From: Bugula neritina
Lineage: Eukaryota > Bryozoa > Gymnolaemata > Cheilostomatida > Bugulidae
Direction: 5' to 3'
DNA length: 64,000 nucleotides
NCBI GenBank assembly: GCA_964035545.1
Contig: OZ037766.1
Coordinates: 13,505,222 to 13,569,221, forward strand
The notes beneath the pieces were generated by a model, which saw only the letters and a list, made by a program, of their open reading frames with translations, had not been told where the DNA came from and did no database searches. Positions 1 to 13,300 of the stretch are shown here, piece after piece (within the stretch, counting starts at the first letter, position 1; every line of letters begins with the position of its first letter). The position numbers and the translations under genes were made by a program.

Positions 1-984
1 GGTTAGAGGGGAACAGCAAACTTATAATATAGATGAGTAAAATAACTATAAATATAAGAGATATACAATTAAAACAGTCAACCATAAGCAACACTGTATG
101 ATTGTTGCAGGAGCTTTTTTGTAGCTTTCATAAAATCATTGTGTAACGAAAACTTTTTGTGAAAGCCTTCGCAATAACTATTTACTGGCAGTTTTTGTTC
201 AATGAGAGGGTAGCTCAATTTTCCTCCTGCTAAAGATGCAGGCAATTTATACTTAATTGTCAAAATAACTGTAAGTATCGAAATAACTGTAAGTATCGAG
301 TATGATATTATCTTTTGTTTTGAATTTCATTAACTAAATGTTTTGTCAGCTGCGTAATTAATTATTTAATGTTAAGTTAACAAGATGTTTTTAATTTTCA
401 TGGTTATAGGTTACAGTTCAAGTCTAAGTCTAACTTAGGAAATATACTGTTGGCAATAGACAAAAAGTAGAGTTGTGGCCTGCTTCTGTGTCCTCCATCC
501 ATTCACCCTTCATTAAGTGAATCACAATACATAGGCATCCGTGCCAAACAGCACCCATGCTGACACAGCAAAAATTATCAGCTGATACAGTAACCATTAT
601 CAGCTGATACAGCAACAATTATCAGCTGATACAGTAACCATTATCAGCTGATACAGTAACCATTATCAGCTGATACAGCAACAATTATCAGCTGATACAG
701 TAACCATTATCAGCTGATACAGCAACAATTATCAGCTGTTACAATGATCAACTTGACAAATGTTTTGTATCAGCGAATCCTAAGCTAATTAATCTGCCTA
801 GAGAGCGGGCTACTCAAAAAAGAGGAAAGGGCTATTCATAAAACAGGATGATTTGAAATCAAACTCATTAGTAGTGAACCAAAATCAATTTTTGAAAAGA
901 AACTAGTAGCACAGCAATTAAATTTGAGATAGACAAAATTAAAGTTTCAACTAAAATTAGAGAACAAGAATAATTTGTACTCAC
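1..984 (-). other. Intron 1 of the SLC22-like gene (part)
   Basis: This is the sequence downstream of the transporter's first coding exon on the minus strand. I saw no further SLC22 exon, so the rest of the gene must lie beyond the left edge. The only structured element is the 22-bp minisatellite listed separately. Short open frames here (78-263 and 430-618, minus) have no recognisable family features and look like chance. Confidence 0.6.
574..749. repeat. 22-bp minisatellite with an E-box palindrome in each unit
   Basis: Eight tandem units begin at 574, 596, 618, 640, 662, 684, 706 and 728, exactly 22 bp apart; the last is degenerate. Each full unit holds the 10-bp palindrome ATCAGCTGAT, with the E-box core CAGCTG. 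Two variants alternate, ending cagtaacc (A) or cagcaaca (B), in the order A-B-A-A-B-A-B. It lies in the first coding intron of the SLC22-like gene. There are no unique spacers, so it is not a CRISPR array. Confidence 0.92.
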
Positions 985-1150
985 TTATGTCAGTAACTTC
1001 GCACCACCAATCAGGTGTTGCACCAGAAAACACAGGCAAAAGCATAGCCCATACAGCTGCAAAGTCAAATAAGTTGACAAGCATAAATACTTGTATTTGG
1101 TAAGGCCCAAATAAACCCACATATTTCAATACTTCATCAAAGTCACTCAT
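985..1150 (-). CDS. SLC22-family organic ion transporter, first coding exon (partial gene)
   Basis: The exon encodes about 55 residues starting MSDFDEVLKYVGLFGPYQIQ. This matches the N-terminus of SLC22 transporters (major facilitator superfamily): an acidic FDEVL segment, G-x-F-G-P-Y/F-Q, then the first transmembrane helix (about residues 18-40), ending in an ATP-(D/E)-x-x-C loop, here ATPDWWCEV. SLC22 proteins carry organic cations, anions or carnitine across the plasma membrane; the substrate cannot be told from this piece. The start is the ATG at 1148-1150. The exon ends at a strong donor, ACATAA|GTGAGT, at 985/984. The remaining exons lie beyond position 1. The small distinctive N-terminus gives good but not complete confidence in the family. 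Confidence 0.75.
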
Positions 1151-2046
1151 TGTTCAACTTGCCTGCAAAATATGAAAATTGACTAAAACTAAAGCATGCC
1201 TTGTAGTATTTTTAGTATTTACGTAACATCATAAATATATAACTTAGATATACGAATATGCAATTAAAACAATCTCTCAGAATTTTTCCAATTTTTCACC
1301 CAAAACATATCAAAATTTTAGCATACTCATAACAATTAGATATAATAGATTTCACAACTATATTTCAATAACCAGCAATACGTCAACTAAAATCAGAAGC
1401 TAGTTCAAATCAGTTTGTATTGAACATTTGCTGGCTTCAGTATTTAAAACTAGTTGACTGAGACTGACTTGCTAGCAGCAAACTTAATCACTCCATAAAT
1501 CAACAAGCATAAAGGTTTCTATTAAATAACTGCAATGATTGAAAATCTGTGTGCAAATCAAAGTCATACCTCATATGTTAATTGATTCAGTTTTTAGCAT
1601 TTAATCTCATGTACTTGCCATATAACAGGCATTTAAAAAAACTTTTTAAAACACAATCATATGGATTTTAATTTGACAGTGTCACAATTTTGACAAAAAT
1701 CACTCAATTATTTAATTATGAGTAAATTAAAATAACTATATTAATTAGGTTTACAGTGCTGATAGCTTTTGCAACTAAAAGTAAATAGTACTATGTTATG
1801 ACCTTTAGTATTACATTTAGTGTATAACACTAACAATAACAGCATTTAATGATTATATTTTTGCTTTTAGCTACTTGAGTAATTCCATATTTACTCGAAC
1901 TTACTCGAAGTGATCATCACACTGGACCGCCCTAGAGAGAGGAAAGGGTGTGCCGCATATGAGTAATATGTTGAACAGTCATTGGTCAATAGTCATACAA
2001 TTAGTACTGTTTAGACTGTATTTACTGAACAGGAACTTAATTCTGT
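1151..2046. other. Intergenic, upstream of the SLC22-like gene
   Basis: AT-rich sequence with no gene-like frame. It should contain the promoter and 5' UTR of the minus-strand transporter, but no convincing TATA box or initiator could be picked out by eye. Confidence 0.5.
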
Positions 2047-2655
2047 CTATGTGGAGACCTCTGAATCATTGCTTTGATTGCGACCAATTTTCAGATCTCG
2101 GATAGTCCTTGGGAGAAAACTGTTCAGGTACTTTGTGCTGTTAGCACCCATTAATCGGGGCTGTCTCCTCGCTTGGGAGGAAGTCTGTATAGCGCTGTTT
2201 GTCGGTTTGTTCAGCAGGTCATCACAGACAGAGCTGAGAGTCAGATGTTGTTCTTTTGCCAGAATCTTCATAAGGAGATTAATACTTCTGGTTCTCCTTC
2301 TCTGTTCAAGGGGCTGTAGGTAGAGTTTCTTCACGGCACTTTCCAAATCTTCGCAGCTTTTAATATTACCTATGAATCGCACTGCATTCACTTGTATTTT
2401 TCCAAGTCAGAAATATGCTTTTTGCAAGTTGGGTCCCAAGCTGCACTAGCATACTCAAGGTATGGTAGACACAAGGCTTTATATGCAATCAATTGGGCTT
2501 GTTGGGGGGGGGGGGGCAGTAGAGAGCACTTTTAATTATACTGAATTGTTTTCTAGCATTTAGTATTTAATTTGATATAATTATATGTTTGCTGAACCTG
2601 CAATCTGATTGCAGTGCAACACCCAAGTATTTTGTAGATGTTGAGTTTTACTGTC
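2047..2655 (-). pseudogene. Non-LTR retrotransposon reverse transcriptase, degraded C-terminal end
   Basis: Read on the minus strand from about 2655, three frames together spell the typical end of a LINE-type (jockey/CR1-like) reverse transcriptase: a KYLGV block (2621-2635), S-K-H, a CPP motif encoded by a 13-base C run, AYKALCLPYLEYASAAWDP, LEK, NAVRFI, and the terminal NSFLPRTIRDL block. The frame is broken by an in-frame TAA near 2570, by a length change in the C run (2506-2518), and by a one-base loss in an A run near 2395. The last open piece is 2047-2391 (114 aa). The 5' part (endonuclease and RT catalytic core) is absent, as in 5'-truncated LINE copies. It sits between two host genes and cannot be functional. 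Confidence 0.8.
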
Positions 2656-4386
2656 CGTGATACTTATACTTATAGTGATACCTAGCTTTTGTTATACTTA
2701 TTTAAAAACTAAAGTTACATCTACAATTAATATCAATAATCAATAAATACCAAGTGGCGAGTAACCACTGAAATGACTAGAAGTAGAACTCAAAAGTTCT
2801 CCCGATTTATTTTTCTTACTTTTAGTTCTTACGTTCTATCTAACCTTTCAACTTTGAAGTGAGTGTAAAACAAACTAGCCACTACTTGAATCCTTCAGTT
2901 TTATCATAGCTATACTAACTTTAATAATAAAAATATAAAATAAATACTTATACTATAAGTATAATATTTTTAACATAAAGACTCTGAGAGCGAGACTCAG
3001 ACTGAGAATATCAGTATCAGTATGACTATGACTATGAGTATGACTATGAGTATAAAAGATAGAATAAACGTTAGAAGTACAAATATCACGGTACGATTCA
3101 GTATGAGCATGAAACTAAAAGACAGAGTCTTTTATATAACAACCTTATATTATGGTCATGATGGTGCCATAGTGATAATCACATAAAATTACAAAAGGAA
3201 ATGAATAAGATTTGCATCGACAGCAATGAGCAATCTGTCATATCGCCATCCTTTTCCACATGTTTTCTCCAAATCTAAACAATCTCCTAACAACTAGCCT
3301 CGCTGACTGCGCGCTATACATTACTATTGGTTAATTTTCTAGACATGCTTTTCTATTGGCCTATCTAGTTATAAACTTTCTTGTTACGAATGAAAGCTAC
3401 GATTGTTATTAAAGACTACTATTCAGCCTATCAGACTGGCTCAGAAATGTTTTTCATTATAAGCTGAAGTACAAGTCTGTTGTGGTGAATTTACATCAAA
3501 GTTGGTTGCTATTTTGCAGAAAAGTAGTACCTGCAGCACAGCCTTTGCTTTTGAGTACAGCCACTTGGCCAAATAAGTGTTAGTGGGTAGATTTAATGCT
3601 TCAAAATGATAATATATATGCAAGTCCTATTCTTTTCTTGCTTTGTTGTATTTACTCCAATTGTATTTTTTGGCCTTTAATTGTTGAACTTCAGTTTTTT
3701 TTGTGAAGTCTTAAAATAATAATTGTAATTCGTTCATGTTAATTATTTTAGTTGTGGCGTCTAAAGGGTCAACCAGCTGCAAATCAAGTGTAAATAATAT
3801 GGTAAAAGATTACACCAGAGAAGAAATGACCTAAACTAATGCACTATAACAGTCATTTCTGACTTGTTGACATTGTAATAATGGTTATCAACAGTGCCTA
3901 ATGCCTAAGTGTGGTTATTGAGGAGCATATTACTACAGATGGAATAGTTACAAATGAATGCTTGTTACACTAGGAATTAGCAAGAAACTACTCAGCATGA
4001 TGTATAATTTCAATGTGCTGTATTCTTAATTATTATGATAGGGCCCTCACCACAAGTAGCGCAAATTTCATAAAAACTAAGATATTAGCTGTTCTACTAA
4101 ATAAAACATCATGTAAAAGACAAAGCATCTTTTCAAAATGCTGTAGAAATAATTGATAAGTTGGTTTGCATATGAGAAAAACCCAATTGAATTTTATAAT
4201 AGAAAAAGTTGTACATGTATATAAAAGTTCTCTCAAAATGTTAGTAAAATTATAAAAATACAAAATTAAAAAACTTTTAAAATGAAGCTGCACTAACAAG
4301 CAAGTGGTTAAATTTTGCGCTCAGCCTTGCTGCACTTTGTCACAATAAGCCATTAATTCACTTGTGGTGCTCATCATCCCTGGTGT
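2656..4386. other. Intergenic between MIOX and the LINE remnant
   Basis: No coding region recognised. About 2935-3065 is low complexity built from repeated tatgactatgag/agtat words. The stretch just below 4387 is the likely 3' UTR of MIOX. Open frames at 3441-3623 and 4033-4299 (minus) resemble no family. Confidence 0.5.
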
Positions 4387-7300
4387 CTAGAATTTGACTT
4401 TCCCTGGGATGTACTTGTCAATCAGACCTTGGTAATAAGACTTCAGCTCATCTGGGTCTGGCATGTTCTCGGTCTTAGAGTACAAATCAAATGGGCTACA
4501 ATAACAAACGAATATAGCTGACCAAAGGCAAAAATTGTTTGGTTATTTTTTAATAATAATTAATGACATAGTATAACTATCACATGGCTTGTGAATCTGT
4601 AATCATAGTTTAACATATACTTTAAACAAAATAAAATTTTATTAAAATCATACTTTGAAATTTTAAAACTTGAACAGTGTATCAAATCATTTTTCAAAGA
4701 AGTTATTGTTTTCAAAAACTAGAAGTGGTATTACTGAAAACTATACTAAAGATATATAACAAAGACACCCCTAATCATTGTTCTAACGAATTTATAACAA
4801 TGTTGGTTAATTGGCAAGATTTACATGACAAGCATGTGGTTTGCGCTGAAATTATTATACCTGAATTTTTTCACCCACTCAATAGTTTCCACATCCTCAG
4901 GGACACACAGGTCTCTGTACTCATCTGATTTGTGCAATGGGTAGAATGAATGGTAGCGCACACACCAGAGGCCTTCTTTGGGAAGAGTGCAGGCTGGGTG
5001 ATTTTTTAGCACTTGGTACAGATATTCTACAAGAGAAAAATTTTCATTTTTGCACTACACGGCATTGCCCTAAAAGTTTTGCTAGAAAATATTAATTGTT
5101 ATAATAGGATATAATTTGTACACTAAATTTGCAATAATTTCTATAAGCCATAGTTATTTCTTAAAATGTAAAAAGGTGTACTTAAATAATCATAGAAAAC
5201 AACAATAAAATCATTTAGCATAGGTACTTGATGTAATCCTAATAAGCAAATTTTATACTTTTTCAAAATTGAACATCTTAAAAAACAAAAAGCTAAATGT
5301 GTTTTGGAACTTTGTGCAATTGCGAAAATGTTTTTTTTTTAAGTTCTGTTGATATTTTTTAGAAAATAAAACTCGGAAGTAATTTTGTAATTCAAAGATG
5401 TGATATGAAAACATAATATTAAAAGGCGCAATTGCCTGTGATAGTCAACTTCTATTTTATATTAACATTTAACATAACTAGGTTAGTACCAAATATTATG
5501 TACCTATCAAAGTAATAGTCATGCCCACCAGTGACAACAACTCTGAACTATGTTGAGGCCTAACATTTGTAAGCATTGTGTGTGCTGTGCTAATCTAATC
5601 TAGCTTATCAGAGTTGGGCTGAATTCATAAAAAACATACCATCATGCCCCCATGACATCATCACATTATCAAGTCCACAGTTTTCTTTGTACATTCCAAG
5701 TCTTGTGCTAAAATAAAGTACATGATGATTTCTTTATTATTCCATAGTACTATAATAATATAAATAATAATCTCATAAGTTTAATATCACTATACTGCAA
5801 AAACAGTATACTACACTCTGAGCAAAACACAAAAGATTTTATTCCATGCAGTATTACAAAAAAATATTACTTTGATTTTAAAATACAATAATATAATAGG
5901 ATATTGCATATACACATCACGTTATTTTGCATGTTAATTTAGCCGAGTAGAATAGTTTATAGTTATCATTTTACATATATAAAAATAATTGCAATTGGGA
6001 AAATTTAATGAGTGTCTTATTGAGATAATTAAAAATGAAAGATATTCAAAAAAAGTGCATTTTAAAAAATATATATGTACTCGTAATTTACTATTTACAA
6101 TTACAATAATGCTGTATGTTATCAGTATGCAAATGCACTTATTTTTATTGCTAATATTTATTACATATTATATTAAATTATATTATTAAATTTCAAAACC
6201 AGTCAACAGCTGTTTAACTTGGTAACTATAGGCCAGTTTGTTGAAATTTCAAATGAAGGTTTTGGCTTCAACTTTGTAAACATTGAGATATGCCATTACA
6301 TAAAAGCATAACATCAGTATCATGTGAAAAGTGTCATAGTATCATCTTTAATAGTATTTGTGACAACCAGAGTTTTCACATGATATTAGATAATTAGTAA
6401 TAATAGTATTGAGTTTATATAAGACCATTGAAAGCATAATGATAAGTTTTATGTTTAGAAGGTCAAAATGTAAAACATTACCGGTCAAAATGTGGAACAT
6501 GGCAAAAAAGTTTATTCTTTAATTATGGTTGGCACCTGTTTGGGATATTCTAGAAAACATATATTATTACATATAATCTAATTATATGATATAGAATATT
6601 CAATTGGTACATGCAAACTTGTGCACTTTCTGACATAACTTAGGTGTTGCTACAATTTTTTTGGCCTTCTTGCAGCCATCTTATATAGATTCACTTTTAT
6701 AATACATTCTAGCACAAAAGTTCTATAAGCATAAGACAGATTTTGAAAATAATAAATTTACACTTCGTGCAAACTAATGATAATTATAACTGTAATAGTA
6801 AAGTAAAAGAATGTCAAAACAATCTTAATAAATAATTTAAGTTATAACAAATAGATTAAGCCTTCTAAACAGTTCTTTTCTAAATTATACACGCAGGTTA
6901 GTTATATGATGGTAGTGACGTATATTAGCGTAATATTGATATTGTATATCCTTGTTTTTCTTTTGACAATACATATGTATAATGCTTTACTAGGAAGCTC
7001 AAACAATAATTATATTAAAAATGCATTGACAATTATTCTATACCTTTTTCAATTGGGCTATACTAAAAGTTATTAACTACAATGTGAAAAACAGCCATAT
7101 GTTGAATTCAATTTTGTGAAAAGAAATTGACATGAAAAATTTACAATCATAAACTGAAAAAAACATAACATACTGGTTTAAGTTTAGCCAATATATAATA
7201 AGGTTAGGATGCTATTGTTATTATATAGATATATGCCTTACGACAATTCAACCAAAGCTTCCAAACTCCTTGAACAACAACACTCAAGGCCCATTTAAAC

Positions 7301-10300
7301 AGAAGGTGAATATACAGGCTGTGATAATAAGTGGTTTAGATATTATTATTCAACTATTCAATGCAGGTAAATCAAGGTAAACCATTGTTTGAATAGGCCA
7401 TAACAGTTCAGCAGGCCTTTTTAATAATTTTGTAATATGACTTTGGCTAGCTAGCATGACCACACTTTTAGGAAACTGGAGCTATCATAACTAAGTGAGA
7501 GGCATCAATATAAATTGCCAACTTGAAATGTCACTTTGACACTGCTTTGAAAATACATTTTTAAAGTTACTACACAGTAAACAGGAGTTACAAAACTAGT
7601 GGTTGGTCACTTACTTGTATCTGGGATCTTTAACATCTGGACATGCTTCAAAACTTTTGATTCCAAAAACAATGCACTCTCTTGGTGCCAAGCCAACAGG
7701 GTATGTGTCACCCACAGTACACCACTATAACAGGAAAATAATTTGCATATAACTAACAGAATCAAACAGAATAGCTCTTATATAGCACCACATACAGTAT
7801 ATGCCAATAAATATAATATTAAGTATGAATGCTCAAGGATGTATACTATCAGTTTAACAACTACATGTCTACAAGGTCATCCCTAACTGATGCAGGCTTC
7901 CACATAAGTTATACTGTGCTTGTAAAACTGTGAAACTGGGACCTGCAGAGTACCTGAGGTTGCCCGTGCTTCCCCATGACTTTGCCGAGGTCGTGGATGA
8001 GACCAGTGAGATGGAACCAGTCATCATCAGGATATTCGGCTCGGATGGCCTCTGCCGTCTGGTAAGCATGGAAGCTGTTGGCGAATTGAGCATCGGGGTC
8101 TGATTCATCCACAAAGTCAGCCAAATACTCCAAGGCTTCCATTATAGTCAGCTCCACGGTATCAAACTTGCCCCACTTCTCATGCTAACATAAAATCATA
8201 GATGACTTTGCACTTGTTTGTTTCAATACTTCTTGTTATATATGCTTATATAATTATAACACAGTTTTACAATGGAAAATCAAATTATTAAAATTGGACA
8301 TAACATAATATCTAGAAAAAATTTCACAGCTGCATAAATAGTGCTCCATCAATTATTGCCCAGCTTATAGTCCCTGTGCACAGAGTATAATGTAATATAT
8401 GACAGCACCGATTCTAATAATGTACACATTGTAAAGGATCTAACAAAGAAGCATGATAGCCCTTGTTACAAATACCACTAGAACTTTTATTTTTAGCTTT
8501 TAATGGTGATATTTGTTATTATTAGATAGTTCATTCTCCTGTGCAGCAGTCAGCTGCCTAATAATAGGTAAAGCCTAACCGCCACCTTTGTTGAAGCCAG
8601 CTTTTAGGGTTTGACAGGAACTGATCCATCTTCCTTTATGAGGTCATTACATGTGCCCCATAGTTAGCTGACCATAATTATAGCTAAATTTAGATGTAAT
8701 TACCTTTTCTTTGTGATTGCCCTGGTATATAAGGCAGCATTGAAACTCCAAAAAGACAGTCACTCATGTAGCCTAAGCTGAGCTACTTATTTTGTTAAGT
8801 TAAGTGACAAAGAGCTAAATTTTGAAGATATTATAGCAAGCTCGTCAAGAGAATAAAGGTATTTTATTATTATTCTTTGCTATTTTTAACTTGATAATGC
8901 TTTATGTCTTTTATTACAATTTTTATTGCTGTTATATTTTAATATTATATCGTGATGTTTGCTGGTATTTGAACAACTGTATTGTATGAGTTTTAGCACA
9001 CCTATATGTATTCTTTATGTTACTTGTAGTTTTTACGATTTAGAAGAAAATTAATAAAAGTGAGAGATTTGTTAAAACTTCTTCTCAGTCCGTACCAAAA
9101 CCATTTTTGTGGCGAGACCTTGCTCAACAGTAAAAACTTTATCTCAAGTGGTGAAGCAGTAAAGCGCTGCTTCCAAGTGGTGGTGAGAGAATAAAGATTC
9201 CTTTCCAAGTGGTTGTGAGAGTCGGCAGTGAAGTCCTCGTCTCCAACTAGAGATAGCAGTCCGTCAAGTTCCATTTCGCAGCATTTTCCCTACTACCTAC
9301 CCACTCCTTTCCAAGAAGTCGTACCTTCAGCCAAGAGGACAATTTCAGCATTAACATTAACATTTCATTTGGAATTAATTGAAACCTCCATTCATTCCGG
9401 AAGTAGAAGAAGGGGTGAGCAATTATATTCTTAAATACCAGGCAATCTAGGGCTTATAGTAACTTAGTATAGGAGTATTATTTGGTCCCTTTGTTGTATT
9501 GCATGTGATGACCTTGCATTGAGGGTGAGGTCGGTTCCTTGTTAATTGTTGAAATTAATTAGTTGGCATTTTTTGGTGGTGTTAGGTTGATGAATTCATA
9601 GGTTAGGAAAATTGCTTAGTAATTACTTGACAAATTAGTTGTAACGTTTTAAGTGGTGTTTGAAACAAAAATCATGTCTTCTATACATAGTGGTAGCCGT
9701 ATTTCTGAAACTAGGAAAAGTAGCAGAACTAGGGGTTTATCTGAAAAGGCTCAAGAAAATGAGCTGGTAAAAGGATTAAAGTCTGTAAATTCTTGTATCC
9801 GTAAATTTAACAAGCTGTTGAAAAGTCAACCAGTTAATAATCCAGAAAATATTTCTGAGATGCAAAGCGCAGTTTTAGAAGCTCAAACCGAGCTGCATGT
9901 TCTTGGCAATTTACCAACTAGCAGTAGTAGTGAAGATCTTAGTGAGGTAGCTAAGCAAGTAGAAACAATGGCTAAAGTTCTTGAATCTATGCAAAAAAGT
10001 ACTGAAATTGATCAAGGGCAACACAGTGCCTCACCTCCTCTTGAAGTTCAAAGCCCTAAGCATTCAACTAAGGCTAGTAGCATTTCCGCTAAAAGTAATA
10101 GGTCAATTCGAGTGGTTAAGAATAAACTTGCAGCAGCAAATGTTGATATAGAGTTAGAAACTTTAAGAAAGCAAGCACAGTTGAAAGCACAAATAGATGC
10201 AATGCAATTAGAATTGCAAGCTAGCGAATTAGAAGCTAAAAAGCAAAGAATTATGGTTAGGCGTGACGTATTAGAAGAATATGATGTAGATGAGAGGGAG

Positions 10301-13300
10301 GAAATAGAAGACGCTCTTGATGTAATTTCTTTGCATGGCGACCCAATCATTCCTCCTCTCGAAAGAGTAGCTGTAGGTGAAAATTTGAATGTTATAGCAC
10401 CTAGTTTAAACAATGAGCATCCAGCAATAGGTAACGGGCAGTCTTTGAGCAGTAACAATATCAGTGATATACATGTCCTTGCAGATTCTATAACTAAAGC
10501 TATGCATGTAAATCGTCTCCCCATACCTGAACCACCAGTTTTCTGTGGCAACCCTCTTGAGTATGCTGATTGGGAAATTTCCCTTAGAACTCTTATTGAG
10601 AGAACTAATATTCCTGAATCTGATAGAATTCATTATTTGAAAAAATATGTGGGAGGTAGTGCAAGGGAGGCAATTAGTGGATATTTCCTACTAAATTGTG
10701 ATGATGCATATTGTAAGGCAAAGGAAATTTTACGTGAACGTTTTGGTTCTAGCTATACAGTAGCTGAATCCTTTAGAACAAAACTAAATAATTGGCCTAA
10801 GATCAAACCTCATGACAGAATTTCTATTCAGAAATATTCAGATTTCTTGTGCCAATGTGAAGCTGCCATGCTTAGATTTGATGAGTTAAATATTCTCAAT
10901 GATTCCCAGCAAAATAAATTCATGTATGAAAAACTTCCTGACTGGATGTCAAGTAGGTGGAAAAGGAAGTTAACGCAATTTAGAAAGGCAAATGGTGCTT
11001 ATCCAAAGTTTGGCTTGTTTGTAGAGTTTGTAAAAACTGAATCTGATATTATTAATGACCCTGTGACAGCTAGTGTGGACCATGCTGATAGGATAGATGC
11101 TAAAAGACCAATAAGCAGCAGTTATAGTAAACCAGTGGCTAACACACGTGTAACTTCTCTTACATCAAGCAAGCACTGTATATTTTGTGACATGAGTAAC
11201 CACGAAATTGATGAATGCTTCAAGTTTGGCAAGTTGTCAGTACATGAAAGAAAGCAGTATGCAAGTAGATATAGGCTTTGTTTTCAATGCCTTAAGGCAA
11301 ATCACATCAAGGCTCAATGCAACAAAGTATGTATCTGCAAAAAATGCCAAGGCAAGCACCCCACTAGCATGCATTATGGTAGTACACGTGACAATGCAGG
11401 GAATATTGGAAGGTCTCCGTCTAATAGTGGAAGTTATACCCAAAATGATGGTCATTATAGTAGCAAAGTTACTAGCAAAAGCAGTGTAACCAATGATAAA
11501 GGAAATGTAGCATCAAACATAGATAGTGCTAGCAATGCAAACAACTGTAGTACTGTAAGAGCTAATTCTGGCCTGAGTTCCATGGTAGTGCCAGTCTGGC
11601 TGTGTGATGCAAGTGCACCCGAAAAGGAAATCTTGGTATATGCTATGCTTGATACCATGTCTGACACTACCTTTATTACAACTCAAGCAGCAGATTGTTT
11701 AAATGCACCAGGTGAAGCAACCTCATTAAAACTTACAACTATGAATGGCACTAAAAGCTCAAATGAATGCTGTAGGTACAGTGGTTTGATGGTTCGTGGG
11801 TATAACAATGCTGACAAAATAGCTATTCCTTGTGCATATTCAACTAAAGTTATTCCCCTTGACAAGTCACATATTCCATCTGCCAAAGTAGCAAATGCAT
11901 GGCCTCATTTGCAGCAAATAGCACATGAATTCCCAAGTCTTGAAAATGTACCAGTTTCTATGCTAATTGGTTATGATGTGTCTAAAGCACTTATGCCACA
12001 GCAGTTAATAGTAGGATCTCATGACACTGACCCATTTGCTGTTAGAACACCTCTAGGGTGGTGCATTGTGGGAAATACCAGCTACCCTGGCAGTAAGCAA
12101 TTTAACACGTGCTGTAGGACAGTAACCTTGACCAATGAGCATGCATGCAAAAATGAACAGACAGCTGTAACCTTTGATTGTGCTACTGCAAACTCAAGCA
12201 AGCAAATATTGCCTCAAAATGTACTTGAATTGCTACAGCAAGACTTCATGGAAAATCAAACTAGAGCATGCACAACTATGTCACAAGAAGATAAGCTATT
12301 TGTTTCCAAATTAGAAGCAGGTATTGAGCAAAATGAAGGGGGTTATATCACCATGCCTTTGCCATTTAAAACTGATGCCAAGCCCTACCTACCCAATAAC
12401 CGCTTGATGGCTGAAAAGCGACTTGAGTCACTTAAGACTAAACTTAGCAAGAATGAGCACTTGAAGCAGGATTATTTAAAATTCATGAATGACGTAATTG
12501 ATGCTGGTGATGCTGAGCTAGTGCCAGAGTGTGAAAAATCTCAAAACAACAGTACATGGTACATACCACATTTTGGTGTCTATCATCCCAAAAAACCAGG
12601 GAAAATCCGAGTAGTTTTTGATTGTAGTGCTAAATATGCAAACTTGTCTCTCAATGACCATCTTATTCAGGGCCCTGACCTAATGAATAGGCTGGTAGGT
12701 GTTCTACACAGATTTAGAAAAGGCCAAGTAGGGATTATGTGCGACATACAGAAAATGTTCCACATGTTCAAAGTTCACAAAAATGACAGAGACTACCTTC
12801 GGTTTTTATGGTACACTGATGCTAGTTTAACAAAAGTAGCAGAGTACAGGATGACTGTACATTTGTTTGGTGCGACATCTTCACCAGGATGCGCCACCTT
12901 TGGTTTACGTTACTTGGCAAATAAAAATCACGATGCAAACGATGAACACAGTGTTAGAGCTAAAGATTTTATAATCAATGATTTCTATGTTGATGATGGA
13001 TTATTGAGCTTAAATTCAGTAACAGACATGGCCAATGTAATTTCTCAAGCAGTGGATCTTTGCAAAACAGGAAATATTAGGTTGCATAAGTTTGTAAGCA
13101 ACAGTACACAGCTCCTAGATACAATACCAAATTCAGAAAAAGCTGAAACAATTAAGGACTTGAATTTGAACACAGGCAACAGTGTTCTGCCCATGGAAAG
13201 AGCATTAGGCATTAAATGGTGCACGCAGTCTGACAATTTTAAATTCTCAATGAATCTCAAACAAATCGAGCCAGCTACAAAGCGTAGAATTTTGTCAACA

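Noticed and set aside
574-749. CRISPR-like array
   Set aside because: Eukaryotic sequence, and units are contiguous with no unique spacers.
1917-1965. Dispersed repeat shared with 37080-37110
   Set aside because: Only about 15 bases (GAAAGGGTGTGCC-type word) match in inverted orientation, too short to call a repeat family.
5989-6189. 66-aa frame on the plus strand
   Set aside because: AT-rich frame inside a MIOX intron on the opposite strand, with composition-driven hydrophobicity only.
10048-10551. 167-aa open frame on the minus strand
   Set aside because: Antisense shadow of the gag coding region with no family features.
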